From: Acidaminococcus sp050873445
GTDB taxonomy: Bacteria; Bacillota; Negativicutes; Acidaminococcales; Acidaminococcaceae
NCBI RefSeq assembly: GCF_050873445.1
Contig: NZ_JBNMIU010000003.1
Span: 1-64,000, forward strand
Reading direction: 5' to 3'
DNA: 64,000 bases
The notes under the pieces are model-generated. The model was not told the origin of the DNA and ran no database searches. It saw only the letters and a program-made list of their open reading frames with translations. Below are positions 44,254 through 53,648 of the stretch, in pieces (within the stretch, counting starts at the first letter, position 1; each line of letters starts with the position of its first letter). The position numbers and the translations under genes are program-made.

Positions 44254-45597
44254 ATGGCACAGACCAAAACAAAAGACATGACACGGGGCAGTATCCCCCG
44301 GCTGCTGCTGGAATTCGCCCTGCCCCTTATGATCGGCAACGTGTTCCAAATGTTGTACAACACGGTGGATTCCATTGTGGTAGGCAACTTTGTGGGCACC
44401 CAGGCCCTGGCCGCTGTCAGTTCCACCACCATGATCACCAACATGAGTGTATTCTTTTTCAATGGCTTTTCCATCGGCGGTACGGTGGTGATCGGCAAAT
44501 ACTTTGGTGCCAAAGACCATAAGATGCTCCACCGGGCGGTGGAAACCATCATGGCCGCCACTTTCATCCTGTGCGTGCTGTTCACTCTGGGTTTCCTGGG
44601 GGGAACGGACTTCATGCTGAATTTCATGAAGACGCCGGCAGATGTCTTTGGCCAGGCTGCGGAATACCTGCGCATTTACTTTGCCGGTGTTACGGGCCTG
44701 TTGTTGTACAACATGGGCAGCGGCATCCTGCGGGCTGTGGGGGACACGAAGCGGCCCCTGTATTTCCTGATCCTTACCAGCGTCCTGAACATTTTCCTGG
44801 ATCTGCTGTTTGTGCTCCAGTTCCACATGGGCATCGCCGGTGTGGCCTATGCCACCATCCTGGCCCAGTTCATTTCCGCGGCGGCAACCATGGCGGTGCT
44901 CATGCGCACGGATGACATCTACTGGTTCTCCCTCAAAGACCTGTGCCTGGACCGGGGCATCCTGCGTGAAGTCTTCCGGATTGGGCTGCCCACGGCGTTT
45001 CAGAGTGTGATTACCTCTTTTTCCAACATCTTTGTCCAGTCCTACATCAACTTTTTCGGCGCCACGGTCATGGCCGGATGGGGCTGTTACAACAAGCTGG
45101 ATCAGTTCATCATGCTGCCCATGCAGAGCATGGCCATGGCTTCCACTACCTTTGTGGCCCAGAACATAGGCGCCCGGGAAGAGCAGCGGGCAGATCGAGG
45201 TACGGCTGTTTCCGTGGGGCTGTCCGTCCTGATTACCGGGGCCATTGCCCTGAGCCTGTTCATAGGAGCAGAAAAAGCCATCCAGCTTTTTACCAGTGAC
45301 AGAGCCGTGATCCTGTCCGGTGCGTCCTTCATCCATATGAATACCATCTTCCTGATGTGCAACTGTGTGAACCATGTACTGGCCGGGGCATTGCGGGGCC
45401 GGGGCGATTCCATGGGGCCTATGGTGATCATGCTGTTTTCCTTTGTGCTGATCCGGCAAATCTATCTTTTCATCATGACCCGTTTCATCAGCAATACACC
45501 GCCGACCGTTGGTTTCGGATACCCGGTGGGCTGGACGACCTGCTGCATCCTGGAAATCCTGTATTTCCATATCCACTGGAAACACAGAGCCCGCTGA
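44254..45597 (+). CDS. MATE family efflux transporter, copy 1
   Basis: A 447-residue membrane protein with about 12 helices. MATE features include SIPRLLLEFALPLMIGNVFQ, DSIVVGNFVG and GATVMAGWGCYNKLDQFIMLP, and a late ALRGRGDSMGP. Family members export drugs or metabolites by Na+ or H+ antiport; the substrate is not readable. It is near-identical to copy 2 over the first ~310 residues. Confidence 0.92.
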   Translation: MAQTKTKDMTRGSIPRLLLEFALPLMIGNVFQMLYNTVDSIVVGNFVGTQALAAVSSTTMITNMSVFFFNGFSIGGTVVIGKYFGAKDHKMLHRAVETIMAATFILCVLFTLGFLGGTDFMLNFMKTPADVFGQAAEYLRIYFAGVTGLLLYNMGSGILRAVGDTKRPLYFLILTSVLNIFLDLLFVLQFHMGIAGVAYATILAQFISAAATMAVLMRTDDIYWFSLKDLCLDRGILREVFRIGLPTAFQSVITSFSNIFVQSYINFFGATVMAGWGCYNKLDQFIMLPMQSMAMASTTFVAQNIGAREEQRADRGTAVSVGLSVLITGAIALSLFIGAEKAIQLFTSDRAVILSGASFIHMNTIFLMCNCVNHVLAGALRGRGDSMGPMVIMLFSFVLIRQIYLFIMTRFISNTPPTVGFGYPVGWTTCCILEILYFHIHWKHRAR

Positions 45598-45672
45598 TCC
45601 AGATCTTTCTCTTATTGTCCATATAACGGAATCATCAATGTGCATCCTATCTACAGAAAGGCAGGGAATCCG

Positions 45673-47013
45673 ATGGCACAGACCAAAACAAAAGATATGA
45701 CCCGGGGCAGTATCCCCCGGCTGCTGCTGGAATTCGCCCTGCCCCTTATGATCGGCAACGTATTCCAGATGTTGTACAACACAGTGGATTCCATTGTGGT
45801 GGGCAATTTTGTGGGCACCCAGGCTCTGGCTGCCGTCAGTTCCACTACCATGATCACCAACATGAGCGTATTTTTCTTCAACGGTTTTTCCATTGGCGGT
45901 ACGGTGATCATCGGCAAATACTTCGGTGCCAAAGACCATAAGATGCTCCACCGGGCGGTGGAAACCACCATGGCCGCCACTTTTATCCTGTGTGTGCTGT
46001 TTACCCTGGGTTTCCTGGGGGGGACGGACTTCATGCTGCGCTTCATGAAGACGCCGGCAGATGTCTTCGGCCAGGCTGCCGAGTATCTGCGCATCTATTT
46101 CGCCGGTGTCACGGGTCTGTTGTTGTACAATATGGGCAGCGGTATCCTGCGGGCTGTGGGGGATACGAAACGGCCCCTGTATTTCCTGATCCTTACCAGT
46201 GTTTTGAACATTTTCCTGGATCTGTTGTTCGTGATCCAGTTCCATATGGGCATTGCCGGTGTGGCTTATGCTACCATCCTGGCCCAGTTCATTTCCGCGG
46301 CGGCTACCATGGTGGTGCTCATGCGTGCAGACGATATCTACTGGTTTTCGTTCAAAGATATCTGCCTGGATAAGGGCATCCTGAGCGACATCTTCCGGAT
46401 TGGGTTGCCCACTGCCCTCCAGAGCGTGATCACGTCCTTTTCCAACATTTTCGTCCAGGCTTACATCAACTTCTTCGGTGCTACGGTCATGGCTGGCTGG
46501 GGCTGTTACAACAAGATTGACCAGTTCATCATGCTGCCCATGCAGAGCATGGCCATGGCTTCCACTACCTTTGTGGCCCAGAATATGGGTGCCGGCAATC
46601 ATGAGCGGGCAGATGACGGCACGGTGAAGTCCATCCTGCTGACTCTTTTGATCAACGGGACCCTGTGTGCGGTCCTGGTGGCCACGGCGGCCCTGTCCAT
46701 GCGGCTCTTCAACGGGGACGAGGCTGTGGTGGAGCAGGGAGCCGCTTTTATCCGGGTGAACCTGTTCTTCACCCTGTTCAACTGCGTCAACCAGGTACTG
46801 GCCGGGGCTCTGCGGGGCCGGGGCGATTCCATCGGTCCCATGGTGATTATGTTGTGCTCTTTTGTGCTGTTTCGTCAGACCTACCTGTTCTTCGTGACCC
46901 GCTACGGCAGCAATACGCCGCTAACCGTAGGGTTCGGGTACCCGGTGGGCTGGATGTGCTGCTGTGTGCTGGAACTCCTGTATTTCTATCTGCACTGGAA
47001 ACACAGGGGATAA
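45673..47013 (+). CDS. MATE family efflux transporter, copy 2
   Basis: A 446-residue paralogue. The first ~310 residues and even the leader (AGAAAGGCAGGGAAT before the start) repeat those of copy 1. From about residue 310 the two differ strongly (NHERADDGTVKSILLTLLIN against EEQRADRGTAVSVGLSVLIT) before matching again near ALRGRGDS. The ATG at 45673 is chosen by alignment with copy 1. Confidence 0.92.
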   Translation: MAQTKTKDMTRGSIPRLLLEFALPLMIGNVFQMLYNTVDSIVVGNFVGTQALAAVSSTTMITNMSVFFFNGFSIGGTVIIGKYFGAKDHKMLHRAVETTMAATFILCVLFTLGFLGGTDFMLRFMKTPADVFGQAAEYLRIYFAGVTGLLLYNMGSGILRAVGDTKRPLYFLILTSVLNIFLDLLFVIQFHMGIAGVAYATILAQFISAAATMVVLMRADDIYWFSFKDICLDKGILSDIFRIGLPTALQSVITSFSNIFVQAYINFFGATVMAGWGCYNKIDQFIMLPMQSMAMASTTFVAQNMGAGNHERADDGTVKSILLTLLINGTLCAVLVATAALSMRLFNGDEAVVEQGAAFIRVNLFFTLFNCVNQVLAGALRGRGDSIGPMVIMLCSFVLFRQTYLFFVTRYGSNTPLTVGFGYPVGWMCCCVLELLYFYLHWKHRG

Positions 47014-47022
47014 AGAAAAGAA

Positions 47023-47069
47023 AAAAGAGTCCGTACAACCAAAGAAACAATGGTTGTGCGGACTCTTTT
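47023..47069 (+). terminator. Terminator after the MATE pair
   Basis: AAAAGAGTCCGTACAACC pairs with GGTTGTGCGGACTCTTTT around 11 nt. Confidence 0.9.
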
Positions 47070-47087
47070 GCTATGCGTTGTTTTCAC

Positions 47088-47145
47088 AGGGACGCCCCCA
47101 TAAAGGGCGTCCGTTTCCAGGTCGGGCAGCGGCCTGTTCTTTATA
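47088..47145. repeat. Dispersed repeat, copy A
   Basis: Shares GGGCGTCCGTT, CCAGGTCGGGCAGCGGCC and TGTTC with copy B at 48223, and includes a GGGACGCCC/GGGCGTCC hairpin. Its end forms the stop codon of the leftward dehydratase gene. Confidence 0.8.
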
Positions 47146-48082
47146 ACCTTTGCACCAGTGACAGATCCACATTTCCGCCGGACAATATGAATACGACTTT
47201 CTCATCCGGTCTGAACCGGACCTTTCCGCTCTGGATGGCGGCCATGCCGATGGTGGAAGAAGGTTCTGCCAGTACCTTGCCCTCCGTCAGCAGCAGTTTC
47301 ATGGCCGGCAGCAGAGCTTCTTCCGGAACATCCAGTACCTGATCCACTTTGTCCCGTACAATAGGGAACGTAAGATCTCCCGGGCACAGGGTAGCCACGC
47401 CATCGGCAATGGTATCCACCTGGGGTACAGCCGTGGGTCTGCCAGTCTGGAGACTGGCGGAGAAACGGGGGATGAGGGCCGGTTCGCAGGCATACACCTT
47501 TGTTGCCGGACGGATTCCTTTGACGGCAGTGGCAATGCCGCTAGTGAGCCCGCCGCCGCCCAGGGGGATCAGGATGGCATCCGGATCCGGCAGATCTTCG
47601 AAGACTTCCAGTGCGATGGTCCCCTGACCAGCCATCACGTCATAATCATTGAAAGGAGGCACATACCACAGTCCCTTTTCATCCCGCAGCTTTTCAGCAA
47701 TGGCAAAGCGTTTGGGCTTGTCGCACAGGATGACTTCCGCACCCAGATCCCGAACTGCCTGGATCTTGATGGCAGGTGCATGGTCGGGAATGACTACCGT
47801 GGCCTTGATGCCCAGCATTTTGGCGGCATAGGCCACACCACGGCCATGGTTGCCGCTGGATGCGGTTACCACGCCCCGGGTCCGTTCTTCCGGCGTCAAT
47901 TGCAGGATCCGGTTCAGGGCACCCCGGATTTTGAAGGAATGAGTGAGCTGCATACATTCTGCCTTTACGTACACCTGACAGCCCAGCACGGGATCCAGCG
48001 GCTTCAGCCGCAGCAGGGGCGTATGGTATACATAGGGTGCCAGCCGGTTCCTGACCTGGAAAATCTGTTCAAGAGACAGCAT
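47141..48082 (-). CDS. Threonine/serine dehydratase family PLP enzyme
   Basis: A 313-residue fold-type II PLP enzyme. The PLP lysine is in THSFKIRGA, with VTASSGNHGRGVA, GGGGLTSG and a late ILSGGNVD. It lacks the C-terminal ACT-like regulatory domain, as in catabolic TdcB or serine/threonine dehydratases. The likely reaction is L-threonine to 2-oxobutanoate and ammonia (or serine to pyruvate). The ATG at 48082 follows GAAGGAGG. An amino-acid-fermenting host and nearby ridA fit. Confidence 0.88.
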   Translation of the reverse strand: MLSLEQIFQVRNRLAPYVYHTPLLRLKPLDPVLGCQVYVKAECMQLTHSFKIRGALNRILQLTPEERTRGVVTASSGNHGRGVAYAAKMLGIKATVVIPDHAPAIKIQAVRDLGAEVILCDKPKRFAIAEKLRDEKGLWYVPPFNDYDVMAGQGTIALEVFEDLPDPDAILIPLGGGGLTSGIATAVKGIRPATKVYACEPALIPRFSASLQTGRPTAVPQVDTIADGVATLCPGDLTFPIVRDKVDQVLDVPEEALLPAMKLLLTEGKVLAEPSSTIGMAAIQSGKVRFRPDEKVVFILSGGNVDLSLVQRL

Positions 48083-48222
48083 AAAAAGACCTCCTTCGGA
48101 ATGATGATTTGGTTCCATTATAGGAGAAAGCAGCAGGCCGGGCAAGGGGGAAAGATGTCATACAACCAATATGCAACGGTTGTACAAACCCCTTTGTATA
48201 TACAAATTTACTGTACCCTTTG

Positions 48223-48283
48223 TAGGGATGTCCCATAAGGGGCGTCCGTTCCCAGGTCGGGCAGCGGCCTGTTCCTTTTTATA
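48223..48283. repeat. Dispersed repeat, copy B
   Basis: Second copy of the element at 47088, differing at a few positions; again it runs into the stop codon of a leftward gene. The two copies flank the dehydratase gene as direct repeats ~1.1 kb apart. Confidence 0.8.
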
Positions 48284-49529
48284 AGATTTTGTATTTGGTT
48301 CCTCTGCCACGGCCCTGGATGATGATGTAATTTTTCTTTGCCAGTGCTTGCAGGAGCGCAGATGCCTTGGAACGACCGAAGGGGATGGATGGCAGAATCG
48401 TACTGATGGATTTGGGGATATTCCGGCTCAGCGCCTGATAAATGATTTGCTCGTCTTCGGTTAAATCAAAAAGGGTTACTACCGGGAGGATTACGGTGAT
48501 GGAATTTTCCTGGACTTTAAATACCGGTTGTTTCAAACTCTTTTCATATGCAGCCCGGATCCGCAGGATCCCGGTACCCAGGATTTCAACCATATGGAGA
48601 CGGTAAAAGATATTGCCCAAAATGGGATTGCGGAGCACGGACAGGTTGCCTTGCAGGTATTCTTCTTTGGAGATTCCACTGGCCAACCCGCCCGGGGAAG
48701 AGATTTCTGCCCGATCAGGGAAAAGCAGCACACGGATTTGTGCCTTGACATCCCAGGTCCGATGGATCAGCGCATTAGCCAATGCTTCACGAAACGCTTC
48801 TTCAGGGATTAGGCTGACTTTCACGCGCTCCATTCCTTCGATTTTTTCATACTGATAGGTATCTCTATATACTTCCAGTGCTTTTTCCAGTTCATGGAGT
48901 ACGGATTCATGAGAGAAAGTGACACGCTTCTGGATGATGTTGATGGAATCTCCAAAGCGGGCAATATCGATCCCCGGGAAATCATTCTGGTCTGCCAATA
49001 ATTCCGCGGCGTGGTTATAGCCATCCTGGTTTGAATATAAATTGAGTGACCTGAGCACGTCCAGTGTCAAAGCCTGGATCCCGATTTCTTTTTTTGCTTT
49101 TTCCTCTAAAAAGTGGAAAGAGAGATCCTGGTTTGCGGCAGGCAGTGCTTCAAAATCCATATTTCTGCCCTGTAGGATTAATCTCGAAAGCTCCAGAGAA
49201 TCAACGGCAATGGTGGCAGTATCATTTCTTTTATACGCTTTGCCTTTGTAAAGATAGGGTTTATCAAGCCCTGGATGGACTGTCAGGACCACCGTGTGAT
49301 TTGGGTTATGGACTTCTAATTCATAATGAGGCTGGGGAGAAATGGCATCATTGATTTTATTTTCAATGTCAAGGCAAGCCGCATCCGGATTCTGGATCCC
49401 GATGATTTTTCCATCATCCTGGACTCCAAAAATAACTGTTCCACCGTCATAATTGGCAAAGGCGCTGACAGTCTTTAAAAATGTATTGGTAATTTCCTGC
49501 TTGTATTCAAGGGTATGGGTTTCTTTCAT
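48279..49529 (-). CDS. AlbA_2 (AAA_4) domain transcriptional regulator-like protein
   Basis: A 416-residue protein. The N-terminal AlbA_2 domain shows TLEYKQEITNTFLKTVSAFAN and GGTVIFGVQDDGKIIGI. A middle ATP-dependent helicase-C/GHKL-like part contains IPEEAFREALANALIHR and EISSPGGL, then LRNPILGNIF. A C-terminal winged helix follows (STILPSIPFGRSKASALLQAL). Such proteins are thought to be DNA-binding regulators or defence-linked; no function is proven. The ATG at 49529 follows GCAGGAGG. It seems more AT-rich than its neighbours. Confidence 0.82.
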   Translation of the reverse strand: MKETHTLEYKQEITNTFLKTVSAFANYDGGTVIFGVQDDGKIIGIQNPDAACLDIENKINDAISPQPHYELEVHNPNHTVVLTVHPGLDKPYLYKGKAYKRNDTATIAVDSLELSRLILQGRNMDFEALPAANQDLSFHFLEEKAKKEIGIQALTLDVLRSLNLYSNQDGYNHAAELLADQNDFPGIDIARFGDSINIIQKRVTFSHESVLHELEKALEVYRDTYQYEKIEGMERVKVSLIPEEAFREALANALIHRTWDVKAQIRVLLFPDRAEISSPGGLASGISKEEYLQGNLSVLRNPILGNIFYRLHMVEILGTGILRIRAAYEKSLKQPVFKVQENSITVILPVVTLFDLTEDEQIIYQALSRNIPKSISTILPSIPFGRSKASALLQALAKKNYIIIQGRGRGTKYKIL

Positions 49530-49574
49530 GCTGAGCACCTCCTGCAGAATGAAATGGGTTATTTTCACTTTTAT

Positions 49575-49640
49575 TGTAGCTGAAATCAGCCATATTTTCA
49601 ACCATAAAAAAATACAGCTGATTTACAGCTGAAATATGGA
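49575..49640. promoter_or_regulatory. AGCTGAAAT inverted and direct repeats
   Basis: TAGCTGAAATCAGCCATATTTTC at 49577-49599 and CAGCTGATTTACAGCTG then AAATATGG at 49615-49639 form a partly palindromic pair ~15 bp apart, just upstream of the AlbA_2 gene. It may be an operator for autoregulation; this is inference. Confidence 0.45.
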
Positions 49641-49701
49641 CGAAAAATAAATTTATGATTGAAAATAAGCAGGGCGGGGAATGGTGTATATACAAGAACC
49701 C

Positions 49702-49742
49702 ACGAAAAAAGAGGATGCTGGACTGGCATCCTCTTTTTTCGT
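49702..49742. terminator. Bidirectional hairpin terminator
   Basis: ACGAAAAAAGAGGATGC pairs with GCATCCTCTTTTTTCGT around 7 nt. T runs are present on both strands. It lies ~60 nt past the stop of the leftward transporter. Confidence 0.85.
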
Positions 49743-49805
49743 GTTGGTTTCAAGGAACAATGTATGGTTGTATGACATTGTCGGTCATTTCAACGGGAAG
49801 TCCTC

Positions 49806-51113
49806 CTACCGGAAGATTCCCAGGACATACCCGGCTGCCAGCCACATGAGGTTCATTACCCACAGGGGGATAAAGGAGAACTTCACGTAATCCTGGAGTT
49901 CGGTGTGGTCAGCCAGGTCACAGGCCAGGTAAATCTGCGGCTGGGCTACCGGCGAAACCATGGCACCCATGTTCATCAGCAGGGTCATGACCACGATTTC
50001 CTTCGGTACACCATAGTTGGCACTGACTCCGGCCACAATGGGGACCAGGGCGTATTGCCAGATATCGTTGGTGAAGATCAGCATCAGAGGAGCACTGAAG
50101 ATGGCGATGATCAGGTAGACCCAGGGACCCATCACACTGGGGATGATCCCTACCAGGAAATTGACCATGGCATCCATCATTCCGCTCTTGGACAGTACGC
50201 CGACCACGACACCGGACAGGAACACGGCACAGGCGGTGGAGTACATTTCTTTGGAATATTTTTTCAGCAGCTGGTTCTGCAGGTTCAGGTCCGGGTAGTT
50301 CACCGTCAGGGCGATGATCAGACCCAGAGCGAAGATGACGTAGCCAGGGGCCGGGATCACGCTCAGCCCCACGATCAGCAGGACCGTCAGCAACAGGTTG
50401 AACCAGAACAGTTTGGGACGGCGCAGTTCGGACTGGTCTTTCTTTTCCATGTCCTGCATGATGACGGAGTCATCTACTTGGCCGGCGCCTTTCTTCATCT
50501 GCAGCCGGGCCAGGATCACAGCCAGCCCGATGCACATGGCGATGTAGAGCAGCATCAGCGGAAGCATATGGACGAAGATGTAGTTCTGGGGAGCCGGAAT
50601 CCCGTCCAGCAGGGTAGCGGCCCGCAGGGTACGGCCGTTCCAGGGAGTGATGAACAGGGTACACATGGTGGCCGAACACAGCAGCAGCAGACATTTCGGA
50701 TCGATTTTCAGTTTTTTATACAGCGGCAGCATCATGGGGACCGTTACCAGATAGGTGGAAGTCACGCTGCCGTCGATTTCGGTGATCAGGGAAACCAGGA
50801 CGGTGATGATCATGATGACCGTAACGCTGAGCTTGGTCCGCTTCAGCAGGAATTCCACCATGGTATCGAACAGACCCACTTCGTTCATCAGGGAGAAATA
50901 AGGCAGGGAGAAGAAAATGATGAACATCAGGTCCCTGGTCTTGCCCAGGCCGAATTTGACGTAGTCACACACATCCTTGACACTGGCGCCCAGCAGAAAG
51001 GCACCAATGATGGGGATGATGGTGAAGGCGAATAATGTACTGACTTTCTTTTTCAGCAGCAATGTGGTGATGAGGATCATCATCGCAAAGCCGACAAGGG
51101 CTGCGAAACTCAT
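49806..51113 (-). CDS. CitMHS-like anion transporter
   Basis: A 435-residue membrane protein with about 12 helices. The pattern TRDLMFIIFFSLPYFSLMNEVG, then ITEIDGSVTSTYLVTVPMML and late FTNDIWQYALVPIVAG fits the CitMHS / ion-transporter superfamily for organic anions. It starts 20 nt after the glucarate dehydratase gene, so glucarate, galactarate or a related acid is a reasonable substrate guess. The substrate is not proven by sequence. Confidence 0.8.
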   Translation of the reverse strand: MSFAALVGFAMMILITTLLLKKKVSTLFAFTIIPIIGAFLLGASVKDVCDYVKFGLGKTRDLMFIIFFSLPYFSLMNEVGLFDTMVEFLLKRTKLSVTVIMIITVLVSLITEIDGSVTSTYLVTVPMMLPLYKKLKIDPKCLLLLCSATMCTLFITPWNGRTLRAATLLDGIPAPQNYIFVHMLPLMLLYIAMCIGLAVILARLQMKKGAGQVDDSVIMQDMEKKDQSELRRPKLFWFNLLLTVLLIVGLSVIPAPGYVIFALGLIIALTVNYPDLNLQNQLLKKYSKEMYSTACAVFLSGVVVGVLSKSGMMDAMVNFLVGIIPSVMGPWVYLIIAIFSAPLMLIFTNDIWQYALVPIVAGVSANYGVPKEIVVMTLLMNMGAMVSPVAQPQIYLACDLADHTELQDYVKFSFIPLWVMNLMWLAAGYVLGIFR

Positions 51114-51133
51114 GATTCAGACCTCCTTTTCCC

Positions 51134-52474
51134 TTACCGTACCAGGCACGGTTTCTTGCAGTCGTATTTCCAGTTTGGAATCAGGTACTGCATGGCCATG
51201 GCATCGTCCCGGTCGTGGGAAGGCATCTTGTTGTACAGCGCATTGGCTGCCATGACTTTGTCCATATCCAGGGTTACGCCCAGCCCCGGTTTCTGGGAAA
51301 CTTCCAGGAAACCGTCTTTGATTTGCGGCGTATCTTTCAGCAGGTTCTGCCCATCCTGCCAGATCCAGTGCGTATCTAGCGGAGCCGGGTTGCCAGGTGC
51401 GGCAGCGCCTACCTGGGCAAAAGTGGCCAGGGTGATGTCGAAGTGGTTGTTGGAGTGGCTGCCCCAGGTGAGTCCCCATTCCTTCAGCAGAGCGGCCATG
51501 CGCAGGCTGCCTTCCATGCCCCAGAAGTGGGGATCGGCCAGGACGATATCCACGGCCTTCAGAGCCGCTGCATGGTAGAACTGGCGCCAGTTGGTGGCAA
51601 TCATATTGGTGGCTACCCGCAGGGAGCAGGCGTTCTTGAATTCCGCCATCACTTCCCGGCTGGAGAAACCGGCTTCCGGACCGGTAGGGTCTTCGATGTA
51701 GCTCAGGACGTTTTCCATGGGCTTGCACAGCCGGATGGCTTCTTCCAGGCTCCAGGCCCCGTTGGGGTCGATGTTGATCCGGGCATTGGGGAAGGCTTTC
51801 TTCAAGGCCCGGCAGGTTTCCATTTCATATTCGCCTTCCATGACCCCGCCTTTCAGCTTGAAGTTGCGGAAGCCGTATTTTTCGTGCAGGATCTGGGCTT
51901 CTTCCACCACCTGTTCATGGGTGAGGATTTCACCCCGGCGATACCGGAACCAGGGATCCGGGCTGTCGGATTCATCCAGGTAGGGCAGGTCCGTCTTGTT
52001 TTTGTCGGATACGTAGAACAGATAGCCCAGCATTTCCACTTTGTTCCGCTGCTTGCCTTCAGCCAGCAGTTCGCACATGGGAACACCCAGATATTTGCCC
52101 AGGAGGTCCAGCAGGGCACATTCCAGAGCCCATTCGGCCTTGACCACGAATTTCAGCTTGGAGATGTCCAGGGTCTGGATACCTTCGCCGTCATCGCCGG
52201 CAGCTTTTTTCCCTCCTCTGTGGATGGTGCCCAGGATGCTGCGGTACTTGCCGATTTCCTGGCCTACCACCAGAGGAATGTAGCTTTCCAGACATTCTTT
52301 CGTGTATTCCCCGCCGTGGATTTCTCCGATGCCTTCATGGCCGGCGTTATCGTGCAGGATGACCAGGTTGCGGGTAAAGAAGGGAGCGTGGGCTCCGCTC
52401 AAAGTCATTTCCATGCTGTCATACCCGGCTACAGGGATGACTTTCATATCGGTTACGATCGGTGTGCTTGCCAT
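51134..52474 (-). CDS. gudD: Glucarate dehydratase
   Basis: A 446-residue enolase-superfamily enzyme that dehydrates D-glucarate (and L-idarate) to 5-keto-4-deoxyglucarate. It shares LSGAHAPFFTRN, VEMLGYLF, the catalytic Lys in FKLKGGV, the metal-binding Asp in DPNGAWSLEEAI and His in WGSHSNNHFD with the E. coli GudD sequence. The ATG at 52474 is favoured by distance to AAGGAGG; the ATG at 52480 is too close. A divergent LysR gene follows. Confidence 0.93.
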   Translation of the reverse strand: MASTPIVTDMKVIPVAGYDSMEMTLSGAHAPFFTRNLVILHDNAGHEGIGEIHGGEYTKECLESYIPLVVGQEIGKYRSILGTIHRGGKKAAGDDGEGIQTLDISKLKFVVKAEWALECALLDLLGKYLGVPMCELLAEGKQRNKVEMLGYLFYVSDKNKTDLPYLDESDSPDPWFRYRRGEILTHEQVVEEAQILHEKYGFRNFKLKGGVMEGEYEMETCRALKKAFPNARINIDPNGAWSLEEAIRLCKPMENVLSYIEDPTGPEAGFSSREVMAEFKNACSLRVATNMIATNWRQFYHAAALKAVDIVLADPHFWGMEGSLRMAALLKEWGLTWGSHSNNHFDITLATFAQVGAAAPGNPAPLDTHWIWQDGQNLLKDTPQIKDGFLEVSQKPGLGVTLDMDKVMAANALYNKMPSHDRDDAMAMQYLIPNWKYDCKKPCLVR

Positions 52475-52619
52475 TGTCATTTTCCTCCTTGGAACCAGCA
52501 GAATCTTATCATTTGCTTTTGAATCATTGAAATTTTCTGTTTACACTATATCGAATTTGATTTTCCTTGGCCAATATGTAATAATGATTCCGTCAATCAG
52601 TTTTACTAATATTATCTGA

Positions 52620-52648
52620 TTATTCTAAAAGAAATATTTAGAGAATAT
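52620..52648. promoter_or_regulatory. Possible LysR operator
   Basis: TATTCTAAA and TTTAGAGAATA face each other across ~8 bp, 35 nt upstream of the LysR gene and in the divergent promoter region with gudD. A role as binding site is inferred from position. Confidence 0.45.
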
Positions 52649-52678
52649 CTTAATTTTTTTAAGGGGAGAGGAATTTCC

Positions 52679-53599
52679 ATGGATACCCGTCATCTCCAGT
52701 ATATTGTGACCATTGCCCAGAGACAGAATATGACCAAGGCGGCGGAAGAACTGTACGTTTCCCAGTCTTCTTTGAGTCAGTACCTGGGCAAACTGGAGAA
52801 AAAACTGGGCGTACCGCTGTTCGAGCGGACGAAGAACAAACTGCTGCTGACCCCGGCCGGGGAACGGTATGTGGAGGCGGCCCGGAAAATTCTGGACATT
52901 GAAAAAGAAACCTATGCGGATATCCGTTCCCTGAACAACCGCAGCCATATCACCCTGGGGCTGACTTCCCAGCTGTGCCTGCGGATGCTGACAGCGGTGA
53001 TCCCTGCCTTCAAGAAAGAATTTCCGGAGGCCACGGTGGAAATCACAGAAGCCAATGTGAATGCATTGACCCGACAGCTGTTGGAGGAAAACCTCGACTG
53101 TGCCGTCATGGCCGTCCATAATACTTCCGCTTTCGCCAAAGAGCAGGTGGATATCCTGGGGACGGAAGAAATCCTGCTGGCAGTACCCAAAACGCATCCT
53201 TACTGCAAAAAAAATCCAGGCGAAGTGGTCGCTTGGAAGGAAATCCAACAGGAATTGGAAGGGGATAATTTTCTGATTTGCAAAAAGGGGTCTACCCTGC
53301 GGGAAGTGACGGATCATCTATTCTCGGCGCTGCACTTTGATCCCAGTACCATGTGCGAGACAAACAGCATCATCACCACCCGGGCCATGGTGGCCATGGG
53401 CATCGGTATCACCTTTATCGGCAAGTCCTGCAAGCAGGATGAGAACAAGATCCATTATTATCGGATGGATCCGCCGTTGACCCGGAAATTTGCCCTGATC
53501 CGCCGGAAGAATTGGGTGATGCATACCCCGGAAAAGCGGTTGTGCGAGGAAATCCGGAATTACTTCAAACGGAAAAGTGTCAAAGCTTTGATGAAATAA
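52679..53599 (+). CDS. LysR-type regulator of the gudD unit
   Basis: A 306-residue protein with an N-terminal winged HTH (DTRHLQYIVTIAQRQNMTKAAEELYVSQSSLSQYL) and a two-lobed effector domain (SHITLGLTSQLCLRML). Divergence from gudD indicates control of that unit, probably by a sugar acid. ATG follows GGGGAGAGG. Confidence 0.92.
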   Translation: MDTRHLQYIVTIAQRQNMTKAAEELYVSQSSLSQYLGKLEKKLGVPLFERTKNKLLLTPAGERYVEAARKILDIEKETYADIRSLNNRSHITLGLTSQLCLRMLTAVIPAFKKEFPEATVEITEANVNALTRQLLEENLDCAVMAVHNTSAFAKEQVDILGTEEILLAVPKTHPYCKKNPGEVVAWKEIQQELEGDNFLICKKGSTLREVTDHLFSALHFDPSTMCETNSIITTRAMVAMGIGITFIGKSCKQDENKIHYYRMDPPLTRKFALIRRKNWVMHTPEKRLCEEIRNYFKRKSVKALMK

Positions 53600-53604
53600 A
53601 AAAC

Positions 53605-53643
53605 GAGGGGGTGTGAAAAACATTTTTCACACCCCCTCCCTTT
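53605..53643. terminator. Convergent terminator between LysR genes (GTGTGAA family)
   Basis: GAGGGGGTGTGAAAAA pairs with TTTTTCACACCCCCTC around 2 nt, followed by CCTTTTTT. Confidence 0.88.
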
Positions 53644-53648
53644 TTTAT

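Noticed and set aside
44158..46602. 814-codon leftward open frame over the MATE genes
   Set aside because: It is antisense to both transporters and repeats internally only because those genes are duplicated; composition is His/Gln/Gly-rich shadow sequence.
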